Source: Enterobacter sp. 10-1
GTDB taxonomy: Bacteria; Pseudomonadota; Gammaproteobacteria; Enterobacterales; Enterobacteriaceae
Direction: 5' to 3'
Assembly: GCA_002270295.1 (NCBI GenBank)
Contig: NISF01000014.1
Span: 1 to 64,000 of the forward strand
Length of the DNA: 64,000 nt
Below are positions 37,375 through 50,043 of the stretch, in pieces; position 1 is the first letter of the stretch, and every line of letters begins with the position of its first letter. A program made the translations under genes and the position numbers. The notes beneath the pieces are model-generated. The model searched no databases. It was not told the origin of the DNA and saw nothing but the letters and a program-made list of their open reading frames with translations.

Positions 37375-38403
37375 TTATGCTCTGATTTTTCGCGTACTGC
37401 CACGAACGATCAGCTCGCAGTCAAGAAGTCGCGAGCCGCTGTTGACGCTGTGGCCGTGTAGCTGGTCCAGCAATAGCAGCATCGCTTCGCGGCCAATATC
37501 AAAGCGCGGTTGCGCAACGGTCGTCAATGGCGGATCGCAAAATTCAGACAAAGAGATATTATCGAAACCAATAATAGACAAATCGTCAGGAATTTTCAGG
37601 CCGCGGCGTTTTGCCAGCGACAGAGCCCCCAGCGCCATAATATCGCTATGGCAGAATACGGCCGTCGGCGGCACGGGCAGCGATAAAAGCTGCTCGAGGG
37701 CGTTTGAACCGGCTTCATAGGTAAAATTACCGCGCGCAATATACTGCGGCTCGACGGTTATCCCGCTGCGGCGCAGCGCCTGAACGTAGCCCTGCAGACG
37801 GTAGTGACACAGCGGCATCTCTTCCGGGCCGGCGATACAGCCAATACGCTTGTGCCCCAGCTCGTGCAGGTAGTTGACGGCGTTGAATGCGGCGGTGAGG
37901 TTATCGATATGCACCGTGGGCAGCTCAAGCTCCGGCGCAAACTCATTCGCCATTACCATCGGCGGCAGATTGCGCTGCTCCTCTACGCCGGCATCGAACG
38001 GCAGCCGGGAGCCGAGCAGCAGCATGCCGTCGATCTGCTTGGTAATAATCAGGTCGATAAAGGTTTTTTCCTGACGGTTTTGATGGGCGCAGTCGCCGAT
38101 CAGCACCAGGTACCCCTGTTCCGCAGCGGTGATTTCGATACCGCGGATGATTTCACTGAAAAAGGGATCGCAAATATCCGGCACAATCACCAGAATCGTG
38201 CGCGATTCGTTGCGTTTCATATTCCGCCCGAGCGACTGCGGCAAATAGCCGACTTCCAGCGCCGCCTGCTCCACCCGATTACGGGTAGTTTGTGAAACCT
38301 TATCGGGATTCATTAACGCTCGGGATACGGTTGCCGTTGAAACGTTAGCCTTCAGGGCTACGTCTTTCATCGTGGCGGCAACCACCTGTTTTTTGGGCTT
38401 CAC
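37375..38403 (-). CDS. cytR: Nucleoside-catabolism repressor CytR (LacI family)
   Basis: Repressor of nucleoside uptake and catabolism that works cooperatively with CRP and is induced by cytidine. 342 residues: HTH at about 12-60 (TMKDVALKANVSTATVSRALMNPDKVS) and a sensor core. I place the start at a GTG (38403) preceded by GAGGAG, which gives the family N-terminus (M)KPKKQ...AATMKDV; the ATG at 38436 would add eleven unrelated residues and lacks a good ribosome site. It is 91 bp upstream of ftsN. Confidence 0.93.
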   Translation of the reverse strand: MKPKKQVVAATMKDVALKANVSTATVSRALMNPDKVSQTTRNRVEQAALEVGYLPQSLGRNMKRNESRTILVIVPDICDPFFSEIIRGIEITAAEQGYLVLIGDCAHQNRQEKTFIDLIITKQIDGMLLLGSRLPFDAGVEEQRNLPPMVMANEFAPELELPTVHIDNLTAAFNAVNYLHELGHKRIGCIAGPEEMPLCHYRLQGYVQALRRSGITVEPQYIARGNFTYEAGSNALEQLLSLPVPPTAVFCHSDIMALGALSLAKRRGLKIPDDLSIIGFDNISLSEFCDPPLTTVAQPRFDIGREAMLLLLDQLHGHSVNSGSRLLDCELIVRGSTRKIRA

Positions 38404-38554
38404 CTGTTTTCTCCTCGCTGACTGGCGCAGACACATCCTTTGTGTTCTGACATCAACAACATTTTTATCAGATAGTCGATGCGGAGAGTTACAGAATTTT
38501 CATGAAAAACGTGATGAGCATTGAATTTTTTCGATCCTCCTCGCAAGAGAAGGC

Positions 38555-41212
<2,658 letters not shown>

Positions 41213-41227
41213 GTTGCCGGAAGAAGA

Positions 41228-41250
41228 AGCCGCCTCAGGGCGGCTTTTTT
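41228..41250 (+). terminator. rpmE terminator
   Basis: GCCGCC (41229-41234) pairs with GGCGGC (41239-41244), followed by T6, 16 bp after the stop. Confidence 0.92.
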
Positions 41251-41279
41251 GTTTCTCTCGCCGTCAAACGCTGAGAAAT

Positions 41280-41312
41280 AAAAAAGGGCAGAAGTTGTCT
41301 TCTGCCCTTTTT
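41280..41312. terminator. Bidirectional terminator, mainly for metJ
   Basis: GGGCAGAAG (41286-41294) pairs perfectly with CTTCTGCCC (41299-41307), with A-run left and T-run right. It ends metJ on the minus strand and backs up the rpmE terminator on the plus strand. Confidence 0.92.
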
Positions 41313-41319
41313 TATTGGC

Positions 41320-41637
41320 TTAGTATTCCCACGTATCCGGGTCGATACCCATCTCACGCATAATCTGTTTCGCCGCTTCTGGAATTTCATCACTGCGTTC
41401 TTTACGCAGGTCTTCATCGTTAGGCAACGGTTGACCGGTAAATGCATGCAGGAACGCTTCACACAGCAGCTCGCTGTTGGTGGCGTGACGCAGGTTGTTG
41501 ACCTGACGACGCGTGCGTTCATCTGTGAGGATCTTTAACACCTTCAGAGGAATGGAAACCGTAATTTTTTTTACTTGCTCACTCTTCTTACCGTGCTCAG
41601 CGTATGGGCTGATATATTCGCCGCTCCATTCAGCCAT
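41320..41637 (-). CDS. metJ: Methionine repressor MetJ
   Basis: 105-residue ribbon-helix-helix repressor that uses S-adenosylmethionine as corepressor and binds tandem 8-bp Met boxes. The DNA-contacting beta strand (KKITVSIPL, about residues 22-30) and helices are identical or nearly so to E. coli. It is divergent from metB and both are served by the Met boxes at 41820-41843; metF carries a further set. Confidence 0.98.
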   Translation of the reverse strand: MAEWSGEYISPYAEHGKKSEQVKKITVSIPLKVLKILTDERTRRQVNNLRHATNSELLCEAFLHAFTGQPLPNDEDLRKERSDEIPEAAKQIMREMGIDPDTWEY

Positions 41638-41819
41638 GAGATACCTTTAATCCTCTAGTCATTAGTTAAGGGCCTGAATCTTGAGTCCGGGCCATAATCG
41701 CGCGTAGTTTACCGCATGACTCATCTTTCCGACATGAGATAAGCCGATACGGATGTGCGCTAATGCATATAATTTTAACGGCTATTTCCAGTTTGCTCAA
41801 TCTATACGCAAAGAAGTTT

Positions 41820-41843
41820 AGATGTCCAGATGTATTGACGTCT
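41820..41843. promoter_or_regulatory. Met boxes between metJ and metB
   Basis: Three tandem 8-mers resemble AGACGTCT: AGATGTCC (41820-41827), AGATGTAT (41828-41835), TGACGTCT (41836-41843). Tandem repeats are needed for cooperative MetJ binding. Confidence 0.85.
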
Positions 41844-41905
41844 ATTGTGACAATGATTACTCTGGAGTCTGACATTTCACCGATTCAGCCCAGGAACTGC
41901 CCAAC

Positions 41906-43066
41906 ATGACGCGTAAACAGGCCACCATCGCAGTGCGTAGCGGTTTAAATGACGACGAACAGTACGGCTGCGTTGTCCCGCCGATCCACCTTTCCAGCAC
42001 CTATAACTTCACCGGCTTTAACGAACCTCGTGCCCATGACTATTCCCGTCGCGGCAACCCAACTCGTGACGTGGTACAGCGCGCCCTGGCGGAGCTGGAA
42101 GGCGGCGCGGGTGCGGTTCTGACCAATACCGGCATGTCGGCTATTCTGCTGGTGACCACCGTTTACCTGAAACCGGGCGACCTGCTGGTGGCGCCGCACG
42201 ACTGCTACGGCGGCAGCTATCGTCTGTTTGATAGCCTGGCGAAACGCGGCTGCTACCGCGTGCTGTTTGTCGATCAAAACGATGAGCAGGCGCTGAGCGC
42301 TGCGCTGGCGGAAAAACCGAAGCTGGTATTGGTCGAAAGCCCAAGTAATCCATTGCTGAGAGTGGTGGATATTGCGAAAATCTGCACGCTGGCTCGTGAG
42401 GCGGGGGCGGTGAGCGTGGTGGATAACACCTTCCTGAGCCCGGCTCTGCAAAATCCGCTGGCGCTGGGAGCCGATCTGGTGTTGCATTCATGCACCAAAT
42501 ACCTGAACGGCCATTCAGACGTCGTCGCCGGCGTGGTGATTGCCAAAGATCCGCAGACTGTCACCGAACTGGCATGGTGGGCGAATAATATCGGCGTCAC
42601 CGGAGGGGCCTTCGATAGCTACCTGCTGCTGCGCGGTCTGCGTACGCTTTCCCCGCGTATGGAAGTTGCCCAGCGCAACGCGCAGGCGATCGTCGACTAT
42701 CTGAAAACTCAGCCGTTGGTGAAAAAACTGTATCATCCGTCTCTGCCGGAAAATCAGGGGCATGAGATTGCTGCGCGTCAGCAAAAAGGTTTTGGTGCGA
42801 TGCTAAGCTTCGAGCTGGATGGCGATGAGCAGACGCTGCGTCGTTTCCTGAGCGGATTGTCGCTATTTACGCTGGCGGAGTCGCTGGGAGGCGTAGAAAG
42901 TCTGATTTCTCACGCTGCGACGATGACCCACGCAGGTATGGCGCCTGAAGCGCGTGCGGCGGCGGGGATCTCAGAAACGCTTCTGCGTATTTCGACCGGT
43001 ATTGAAGATGGTGAAGATTTAATTGCCGACCTGGAAAATGGCTTCCGGGCAGCAAACGAGGAATAA
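41906..43066 (+). CDS. metB: Cystathionine gamma-synthase
   Basis: PLP enzyme joining O-succinylhomoserine and cysteine to form cystathionine, in methionine synthesis. 386 residues as in E. coli. PLP lysine K198 in HSCTKYLNGHSD; phosphate-binding SRRGNPTRD near residue 47. First gene of metBL, under MetJ control. Two bases separate its stop from the metL start. Confidence 0.97.
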   Translation: MTRKQATIAVRSGLNDDEQYGCVVPPIHLSSTYNFTGFNEPRAHDYSRRGNPTRDVVQRALAELEGGAGAVLTNTGMSAILLVTTVYLKPGDLLVAPHDCYGGSYRLFDSLAKRGCYRVLFVDQNDEQALSAALAEKPKLVLVESPSNPLLRVVDIAKICTLAREAGAVSVVDNTFLSPALQNPLALGADLVLHSCTKYLNGHSDVVAGVVIAKDPQTVTELAWWANNIGVTGGAFDSYLLLRGLRTLSPRMEVAQRNAQAIVDYLKTQPLVKKLYHPSLPENQGHEIAARQQKGFGAMLSFELDGDEQTLRRFLSGLSLFTLAESLGGVESLISHAATMTHAGMAPEARAAAGISETLLRISTGIEDGEDLIADLENGFRAANEE

Positions 43067-43068
43067 AC

Positions 43069-45501
43069 ATGAGTGTGATTGCGCAGGCAGGGGCGAAGGG
43101 TCGTCAGCTGCACAAATTTGGTGGGAGTAGTTTAGCGGATGCGAAATGTTACCTGCGCGTCGCGGGGATCATGACGGAATACTCGCAGGCTGGCGACATG
43201 ATGGTTGTCTCCGCCGCCGGCAGCACCACCAACCAGCTGATTAGCTGGCTGAAGCTCAGCCAGACCGATCGCCTCTCTGCGCATCAGGTACAGCAGTCGC
43301 TGCGTCGTTATCAGATGGAGCTGATCTCCGGTCTGCTGTCGGCAGACGCTGCCGACACGCTTATCGCGACCTTCATTCACGATCTTGAACGACTGGCGGG
43401 TTTACTGGATAGCGGCGTCACCGATGCGGTATACGCTGAGGTGGTTGGCCACGGCGAAGTCTGGTCCGCGCGCCTGATGGCTGCGGTTCTCAATCAGCTG
43501 GGGCTGGAAGCCGCGTGGCTTGATGCGCGTAGCTTCCTGCGCGCCGAGCGTTCGGCACAGCCGCAGGTGGATGAAGGTTTATCCTACCCGCTGCTGCAGC
43601 AGCTCATGGCGCAGCATCCGAACAAGCGTCTGGTGGTAACCGGCTTTATCTCGCGTAACAACGCCGGAGAAACCGTGCTGCTGGGACGTAACGGCTCCGA
43701 CTATTCCGCGACCCAAATTGGTGCCCTTGCCGGCGCGTCCCGCGTCACTATCTGGAGCGACGTCGCCGGCGTCTATAGCGCTGACCCGCGTAAAGTGAAG
43801 GATGCCTGCCTGCTGCCGCTGCTGCGCCTGGATGAGGCCAGCGAGCTGGCTCGCCTGGCGGCGCCGGTTCTGCACGCGCGTACGCTCCAGCCGGTCTCCG
43901 GCAGCGATATCGATCTGCAGCTGCGCTGCAGCTACACGCCCGATCAGGGTTCTACGCGTATTGAACGCGTTCTGGCCTCCGGGACCGGGGCGCGAATTGT
44001 CACCAGCCATGACGACGTGTGCCTGATTGAGTTCCAGGTTCCCGCGGGCCAGGATTTCAAGCTGGCGCACAAGGAGCTGGATCTGATCTTTAAACGCGCT
44101 CAGCTGCGCCCGCTGGCCGTTGGCGTCCATGCCGACCGCAAGCTGCTGCAGTTCTGCTATACCGCTGAAGTGGCGGACAGCGCGCTGAGGCTGCTCGATG
44201 AAGCCGGTTTACCGGGCGAGCTGCGTTTGCGCCAGAAGCTGGCGCTGGTGGCGATGGTTGGCGCGGGCGTCACCCGCAATCCGCTGCACTGCCACCGCTT
44301 CTGGCAGCAGCTGAAGGGGCAGCCTGTCGAGTTTACCTGGCAATCTGAAGAGGGGATTAGCCTGGTTGCCGTGCTGCGCGCGGGCCCAACGGAGAGCCTG
44401 ATTCAGGGTCTGCACCAGTCGCTGTTCCGCGCGGAAAAGCGTATTGGTCTGGTGCTGTTTGGTAAAGGCAACATCGGTTCCCGCTGGCTGGAGCTGTTTG
44501 CCCGCGAGCAAACCACGCTTTCCGCCCGCACCGGCTTTGAGTTTGTCCTCGCCGGGGTGGTGGATAGCCGCCGCAGCCTGCTGAATTATGAAGGGCTGGA
44601 CGCCAGCCGCGCGCTGGCCTTCTTCCATGATGAAGCCGTTGAGCAGGATGAAGAATCGCTGTTCCTGTGGATGCGTGCCCACCCGTATGATGATTTAGTG
44701 GTGCTGGACGTGACCGCCAGCGCGCAGCTGGCCGATCAGTATCTTGATTTTGCCAGCCACGGCTTCCACGTGATCAGCGCCAATAAGCTGGCCGGGGCCA
44801 GCAGCAGCGATAAGTACCGCCAGATCCACGACGCGTTTGAGAAAACGGGGCGTCATTGGCTGTACAACGCGACCGTCGGCGCCGGACTGCCGGTAAACCA
44901 CACGGTGCGCGATCTGATCGATAGCGGCGATACCATTCTGGCGCTGAGCGGTATTTTCTCCGGGACGCTCTCCTGGCTGTTCCTGCAGTTTGACGGGACG
45001 GTACCCTTTACTGACCTGGTCGATCAGGCATGGCAGCAGGGGCTGACTGAACCGGATCCGCGCGTTGACCTTTCGGGTAAAGACGTGATGCGTAAGCTGG
45101 TGATCCTCGCGCGTGAGGCGGGCTATGATATCGAGCCTGACCAGGTGCGCGTTGAATCGCTGGTGCCGGCGCACTGCGAAGAAGGGTCCGTCGATCACTT
45201 CTTTGAGAATGGCGAAGAGCTGAACGAGCAGATGCTGCAGCGCCTTGAGGCCGCCCGTGAAATGGGCCTGGTCCTGCGCTATGTCGCGCGTTTCGACGCC
45301 AACGGCAAGGCGCGCGTTGGCGTTGAAGCCGTGCGCCAGGAGCATCCGCTGGCGGCACTGCTGCCGTGCGATAACGTGTTCGCTATCGACAGCCGCTGGT
45401 ATCGTGATAACCCGCTGGTGATCCGCGGCCCGGGCGCGGGGCGCGATGTTACCGCTGGCGCGATTCAATCGGATATTAATCGCCTGGCGCAGCTGCTGTA
45501 G
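43069..45501 (+). CDS. metL: Bifunctional aspartokinase II / homoserine dehydrogenase II
   Basis: 810-residue fusion: an aspartokinase domain (about 1-300, starting at LHKFGGSSLADAKC), a central degenerate regulatory region (about 310-450), and a homoserine dehydrogenase domain (about 460-805, NAD motif LVLFGKGNIGS; YNATVGAGLPV). It catalyses the first and third steps from aspartate to homoserine; the E. coli enzyme is controlled by repression, not feedback. ATG follows GAGGAATAA inside the end of metB. Confidence 0.97.
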   Translation: MSVIAQAGAKGRQLHKFGGSSLADAKCYLRVAGIMTEYSQAGDMMVVSAAGSTTNQLISWLKLSQTDRLSAHQVQQSLRRYQMELISGLLSADAADTLIATFIHDLERLAGLLDSGVTDAVYAEVVGHGEVWSARLMAAVLNQLGLEAAWLDARSFLRAERSAQPQVDEGLSYPLLQQLMAQHPNKRLVVTGFISRNNAGETVLLGRNGSDYSATQIGALAGASRVTIWSDVAGVYSADPRKVKDACLLPLLRLDEASELARLAAPVLHARTLQPVSGSDIDLQLRCSYTPDQGSTRIERVLASGTGARIVTSHDDVCLIEFQVPAGQDFKLAHKELDLIFKRAQLRPLAVGVHADRKLLQFCYTAEVADSALRLLDEAGLPGELRLRQKLALVAMVGAGVTRNPLHCHRFWQQLKGQPVEFTWQSEEGISLVAVLRAGPTESLIQGLHQSLFRAEKRIGLVLFGKGNIGSRWLELFAREQTTLSARTGFEFVLAGVVDSRRSLLNYEGLDASRALAFFHDEAVEQDEESLFLWMRAHPYDDLVVLDVTASAQLADQYLDFASHGFHVISANKLAGASSSDKYRQIHDAFEKTGRHWLYNATVGAGLPVNHTVRDLIDSGDTILALSGIFSGTLSWLFLQFDGTVPFTDLVDQAWQQGLTEPDPRVDLSGKDVMRKLVILAREAGYDIEPDQVRVESLVPAHCEEGSVDHFFENGEELNEQMLQRLEAAREMGLVLRYVARFDANGKARVGVEAVRQEHPLAALLPCDNVFAIDSRWYRDNPLVIRGPGAGRDVTAGAIQSDINRLAQLL

Positions 45502-45509
45502 TCTCCGTA

Positions 45510-45917
45510 TCAGAGAGGCCGGGCGCCCGTCCGGTCTCTCTTTCCGCCAGGCCTGGCGAACACCTCTTTGGCGGCAAACAACCCGTTCAGGGCGGCCGGG
45601 AATCCGGCATAGACCGCCATCTGCATGATCGCTTCAACGATCTCTTCCTGCGTCAGGCCGACGTGCAGTCCGGCTGCGATGTGCACCTTTAGCTGCGGGG
45701 CCGCATTGCCTAAAGCGGTCAGCGCGGCAATGGTGGCGATTTCACGACTGCGCAAATCGAGCCCGGGTCTTGCGTAAATATCGCCAAAAGGGAACTCAAC
45801 CAGAAAGCGGGCAAAATCAGGGGCGATGTCGCTCAGGCTGTTAACGACGGCTTCGCCGCCCTTACCGTCAACGCGCTGCAGCATTTCCATACCGGTAGTA
45901 AAACGTTCTGAAGTCAC
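45510..45917 (-). CDS. Carboxymuconolactone decarboxylase-family protein
   Basis: 135-residue CMD-family protein; the core LRSREIATIAALTALGNAAPQLKVHIAAGLHVGLTQEEIVEAIMQMAVYAGFPAALNGL matches the family. There is no cysteine, so it lacks the CxxC of AhpD-type peroxidase partners and looks closer to gamma-carboxymuconolactone decarboxylase-like enzymes. The start is a GTG at 45917 with GAGGAAA upstream. It is divergent from a LysR regulator that probably controls it. The reaction is unknown; no protocatechuate pathway genes are nearby. Confidence 0.85.
   Translation of the reverse strand: MTSERFTTGMEMLQRVDGKGGEAVVNSLSDIAPDFARFLVEFPFGDIYARPGLDLRSREIATIAALTALGNAAPQLKVHIAAGLHVGLTQEEIVEAIMQMAVYAGFPAALNGLFAAKEVFARPGGKRDRTGARPL
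45512..45543 (+). terminator. metBL terminator overlapping the 3' end of the convergent CMD gene
   Basis: An 11-bp stem pairs 45512-45522 with 45531-45541 (one G-T pair), loop of eight bases, then TTT. It lies 11 bp after the metL stop and inside the last codons of the convergent gene, which therefore encodes part of its C-terminus from terminator sequence. Confidence 0.75.
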
Positions 45918-45978
45918 GATCTTTCCTCATAATGTGGGGTGTGATGAGGAGATTAAGAAAGTTTGCCGGGCTTGAGTA

Positions 45979-46007
45979 ATACCCTTTTCGTGATACCTTT
46001 TCGGTAT
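45979..46007. promoter_or_regulatory. LysR-type operator with tandem repeat at the regulator start
   Basis: ATACC-TTTTC-GGTAT (45993-46007) is a classic LysR ATAC-N7-GTAT site and reaches into the ATG (46006). A direct repeat of its left half, ATACCCTTTTCG, lies at 45979-45990. This fits autoregulation and control of the divergent CMD gene. Confidence 0.65.
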
Positions 46008-46911
46008 GACAAATTTACGCCTCTATTCTCTGGATCTTCGTCTGCTACGCTATTTTGCCGTGGTGGCGGAGGAGAACAATATTAGCCGGGCGGCGCAGCG
46101 CTTATTTATCTCACAGCCGCCGCTTAGCCGTCATATCCGTCACCTGGAAGAGCAGCTGGGAACCGCGCTATTCGTGCGCCATACCCGGGGCCTGATCCTG
46201 ACCGAGGACGGGCAGCGGGTGCTGGATATGATTCGCCCTCTGCTGGCGCTACAGGAACAAACCTTAACCGCACTGGGCCAGCTGTCTGATAGCGGGCAGC
46301 CGCCGCTGCGGCTCGGGCTGACAACCGCCTTTGAACAGGGGGTCTTTACCGCCGCTGAAGCTGCGCTGAGGGATAATGCCCGCACTTTGCAGATTAGCCG
46401 TCACGGCTCGCCATCCCTGGCGCAGCAGGTGCGCAAGGGCCGGCTGGACGCGGCGCTGGTGGCGCTTCCCCTTGATGCCAGCGGGCTGGTTTTGTCCCCC
46501 TTGCCCTATCAGGAGCCGCTGATCGCCGCGCTGCCGGCGTCATGGCCGGAATCCAGCGTCGCCGGACTGGCCCTAAGGGACTTTAACCATCGGCCGCTGT
46601 TTTGGTTTAAACGCGAGCGCAATCCGGCATTTTTTGACTACACCCGACGGATGTTTGAACGCGCGGGGTATACGCCTGCCTACGTGGAAGAGCCCGTAGA
46701 ACATGACGTTCTGCTGGCCCGCATCGCGCGCGGGGAGGGGATGATTTTGCTGCCGGCATCCTTTGCCGCTATCCAGCGTCAGGGCGTGGTATTTCATCCG
46801 CTGGATGGGGCCAGCCTGCATTTTCCGCTGGCGTTAGGCGTGGTAACGCTGCCGCAGAATGACGCTTTGCGTGCGTGGCTGATCCCTGTGCTTGAAGAAT
46901 CATTAGCTTAG
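46006..46911 (+). CDS. LysR-family transcriptional regulator
   Basis: 301 residues: N-terminal HTH (about 12-70, LRYFAVVAEENNISRAAQRLFISQPPLSRHIRHLEEQLG) and a substrate-binding domain of the BenM/CatM-like group. ATG 46006 lacks a Shine-Dalgarno, but no better start exists before the HTH. It is divergent from the CMD gene with 88 bp between and inserted between metL and metF. The effector is unknown; an aromatic acid or lactone is plausible from the neighbour. Confidence 0.87.
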   Translation: MTNLRLYSLDLRLLRYFAVVAEENNISRAAQRLFISQPPLSRHIRHLEEQLGTALFVRHTRGLILTEDGQRVLDMIRPLLALQEQTLTALGQLSDSGQPPLRLGLTTAFEQGVFTAAEAALRDNARTLQISRHGSPSLAQQVRKGRLDAALVALPLDASGLVLSPLPYQEPLIAALPASWPESSVAGLALRDFNHRPLFWFKRERNPAFFDYTRRMFERAGYTPAYVEEPVEHDVLLARIARGEGMILLPASFAAIQRQGVVFHPLDGASLHFPLALGVVTLPQNDALRAWLIPVLEESLA

Positions 46912-47026
46912 CGCCAAACCCTACGGCGTTTAGCCGAAATGACGTGAACCAATTTCATCTTCCCTGAATATTCCTCACTCTTTACGCTGATTTTTCTGTT
47001 GACGCCCGGGCTCTTTTCCGTCATTT

Positions 47027-47058
47027 TTACATCTGGACGTCTAAACGTATAGAAGTTC
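47027..47058 (+). promoter_or_regulatory. Met boxes upstream of metF
   Basis: Four consecutive 8-mers related to AGACGTCT: TTACATCT, GGACGTCT, AAACGTAT, AGAAGTTC. They end 41 bp before the metF ATG. E. coli metF also has several tandem Met boxes. Confidence 0.82.
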
Positions 47059-47096
47059 GCAACACGACAAACAATAAAATGCGATTGATGAGGTAA

Positions 47097-47990
<894 letters not shown>

Positions 47991-48018
47991 AAAAAGGCCC
48001 TCTTCGAGGGCCTTTTTT
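47991..48018. terminator. Bidirectional terminator between metF and gldA
   Basis: GGCCCTC (47996-48002) and GAGGGCC (48006-48012) with an A-run before and T6 after; it serves both convergent genes. Confidence 0.93.
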
Positions 48019-48020
48019 GT

Positions 48021-49124
48021 TTATTCCCACTCCTCCAGGAAACGTTGCCCGTACTGGTCAGCGACCAGCAGCGCGGCGTAGACCTGATCCGCCGTGGCTC
48101 CGCCAGGCATATTATGGATAGTTTCTCCCTCTGCGCAGGCGGCTTCGGCGACGATCCGCATTTTACGCGGAATATCCTCTTTGATATCCAGCTGGGCCAG
48201 GGTGAGCGGCAGGCCCACGCTGTGACACAGAGCGGCGGCGGTTTCAATCTCTTCTACCGGCGCGTTTTCCAGCACCAGCTGCGTCAGCGTTCCGAAGGCA
48301 ACCTTTTCTCCGTGATAGTAATGATGGGCGTCCGGCAGGGCGGTCAGGCCGTTGTGAATCGCGTGCGCGGCGGCGAGGCCGCCGCTTTCAAAACCGACGC
48401 CGCTGAGATAGGTGTTGGCCTCGATAACTTTTTCCAGCGCCGGCGTGACAACATGCTGCTCCGCCGCCAGCATCGCTTTTTCACCCTCTTCAATCAGCGT
48501 GTGGTAGCACAGTTCAGCCAGCGCCAGCGCCGCCTGCGTGCACTTGCCGCCGGCCATGGTGGTAGCGCCGCTGCGCGAACAGGCGCGGGCTTCAAACCAG
48601 GTGGCCAGCGCGTCGCCGATACCGGCCGCCAGCAGGCGTGGCGGAGCGCCGGCAACAATCTGGGTATCAACAATAACCATGTTTGGGTTGCGCGGCAGCA
48701 TCAGATAGCTGTCGAACTCGCCCTCGTCGGTATAGATAACCGAGAGCGCGCTGCAGGGGGCGTCGGTGGAGGCGATGGTTGGGGCAATCACCACAGGTAG
48801 ATTCATAAAATGTGCTAATGCTTTTGCGGTATCCAGCGTTTTTCCGCCGCCGATACCCAGCACGGCATTGCAGCGGGCTGAACCTGCAATATCGCGCAAG
48901 CGATTGATTTCATTATGTGAGCATTCGCCACCGAACGGGGCGATTTCGGCGACAAGGCCGGCTTCGGTCAGGCTTTGACGCAGCTTTTCTTCGGCAAAGC
49001 CCAGCACAAACTTGTCGCCAACGATAAGCCAGCGCTCGGCCAGCGGTTTGAGATAGCCACCGAGGCGGGTGATAGCATTTGCACCCTGAATGTATTTGCC
49101 TGGCGATTGAATGATGCGATCCAT
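48021..49124 (-). CDS. gldA: Glycerol dehydrogenase (NAD+)
   Basis: Zinc-dependent group III dehydrogenase interconverting glycerol and dihydroxyacetone. 367 residues; NAD-binding [13 protein letters not shown] and metal-site regions near [16 protein letters not shown] and the [12 protein letters not shown] stretch are intact. AGGAGG precedes the ATG. It follows fsaB by 54 bp, so the pair probably forms one unit acting on C3 and sugar-phosphate substrates. Confidence 0.95.
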   Translation of the reverse strand: MDRIIQSPGKYIQGANAITRLGGYLKPLAERWLIVGDKFVLGFAEEKLRQSLTEAGLVAEIAPFGGECSHNEINRLRDIAGSARCNAVLGIGGGKTLDTAKALAHFMNLPVVIAPTIASTDAPCSALSVIYTDEGEFDSYLMLPRNPNMVIVDTQIVAGAPPRLLAAGIGDALATWFEARACSRSGATTMAGGKCTQAALALAELCYHTLIEEGEKAMLAAEQHVVTPALEKVIEANTYLSGVGFESGGLAAAHAIHNGLTALPDAHHYYHGEKVAFGTLTQLVLENAPVEEIETAAALCHSVGLPLTLAQLDIKEDIPRKMRIVAEAACAEGETIHNMPGGATADQVYAALLVADQYGQRFLEEWE

Positions 49125-49178
49125 TTCTATTCCTCCTGGATGACCATGATACCGCCCTCGGGCGGTTAGCCGATCGGG

Positions 49179-49841
49179 TTACAGGTTCAGATTTCCAAAA
49201 GCGCTACTCCAGTCGTGCTCAAACTTCTCTATTGCTGATTCTACCGCAGGCGTGCCGAGCATTTGTTGCGCTACATCTAAAGGAAGGGTGATAGCTTCAC
49301 ACCCGGCCAGCAGGCAGTCCAGCGCCTGGCGCGGGGTTTTAAAGCTGGCGGCCAGGACTTTGCTGCCCGGCGCGTGCAGCTCCAGCAGGGTCTGCAGCTC
49401 CTGCACCATACGGATGCCATCGCCGCCCTGGGCGTCAACGCGGTTGACGTAAGGCGCGACGTATTTTGCCCCAGCCAGCGCCGCCAGCAGACCCTGAGAG
49501 GCGCTGTAGACCGCGGTACCGAGCGTGGTGATACCCTCTTTTTTCAGCAGCTTTATCGCGGCGAGGCCTTCGGCGGTGACCGGGATTTTGACCACAATGC
49601 CGGGTATGGCGTTACTCAGGCGTTTTGCTTCTTCAACCATGCCCTGCGCGTCGCGGCTCATGGTCTGGGCAAACAGGACCCCATCCGGGCCAACGGCTTT
49701 TTGCAGGCGCGGCAGAACGTCCCAAACCGATGTTTTTCCCGCCGCGATGATGCTGGGGTTGGTGGTTACTCCGGCCAGCGGGTAGATGCGTGCCAGGCGT
49801 TCAACTTCTGCTACGTTCGCGGTGTCCAGATAGAGTTCCAT
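49179..49841 (-). CDS. fsaB: Fructose-6-phosphate aldolase 2
   Basis: Transaldolase-like class I aldolase that splits fructose-6-phosphate to dihydroxyacetone and glyceraldehyde-3-phosphate. 220 residues, family length; Schiff-base lysine K85 in [10 protein letters not shown]. Formerly talC. Upstream of gldA, which can use the dihydroxyacetone. The E. coli partner ptsA and the frw genes that lie beside it are missing here. Confidence 0.95.
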   Translation of the reverse strand: MELYLDTANVAEVERLARIYPLAGVTTNPSIIAAGKTSVWDVLPRLQKAVGPDGVLFAQTMSRDAQGMVEEAKRLSNAIPGIVVKIPVTAEGLAAIKLLKKEGITTLGTAVYSASQGLLAALAGAKYVAPYVNRVDAQGGDGIRMVQELQTLLELHAPGSKVLAASFKTPRQALDCLLAGCEAITLPLDVAQQMLGTPAVESAIEKFEHDWSSAFGNLNL

Positions 49842-49957
49842 AGCCTTTCCTCAATTCTCAATTCAGTGACGTTGAGATAAGAATACGGTCTCTGCCCGGC
49901 GGGTCGCCAGATGACAAATTTGCCAAAAACTGGATAAATGTACGCATTGCGGGTAAG

Positions 49958-49973
49958 GGTGACTTAGATCACG
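49958..49973 (-). promoter_or_regulatory. Candidate CRP site upstream of fsaB-gldA
   Basis: GGTGACTTAGATCACG matches TGTGA-N6-TCACA at eight of the ten core bases, 117 bp before the fsaB start. Catabolite control of dihydroxyacetone metabolism would fit. Confidence 0.65.
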
Positions 49974-50043
49974 TTTATCCGCCTGTGCCTGGCGTTCCTG
50001 GAGAGATCCGTGGGGATGGCTGCCAGGGAGAACTTACAAAAAT

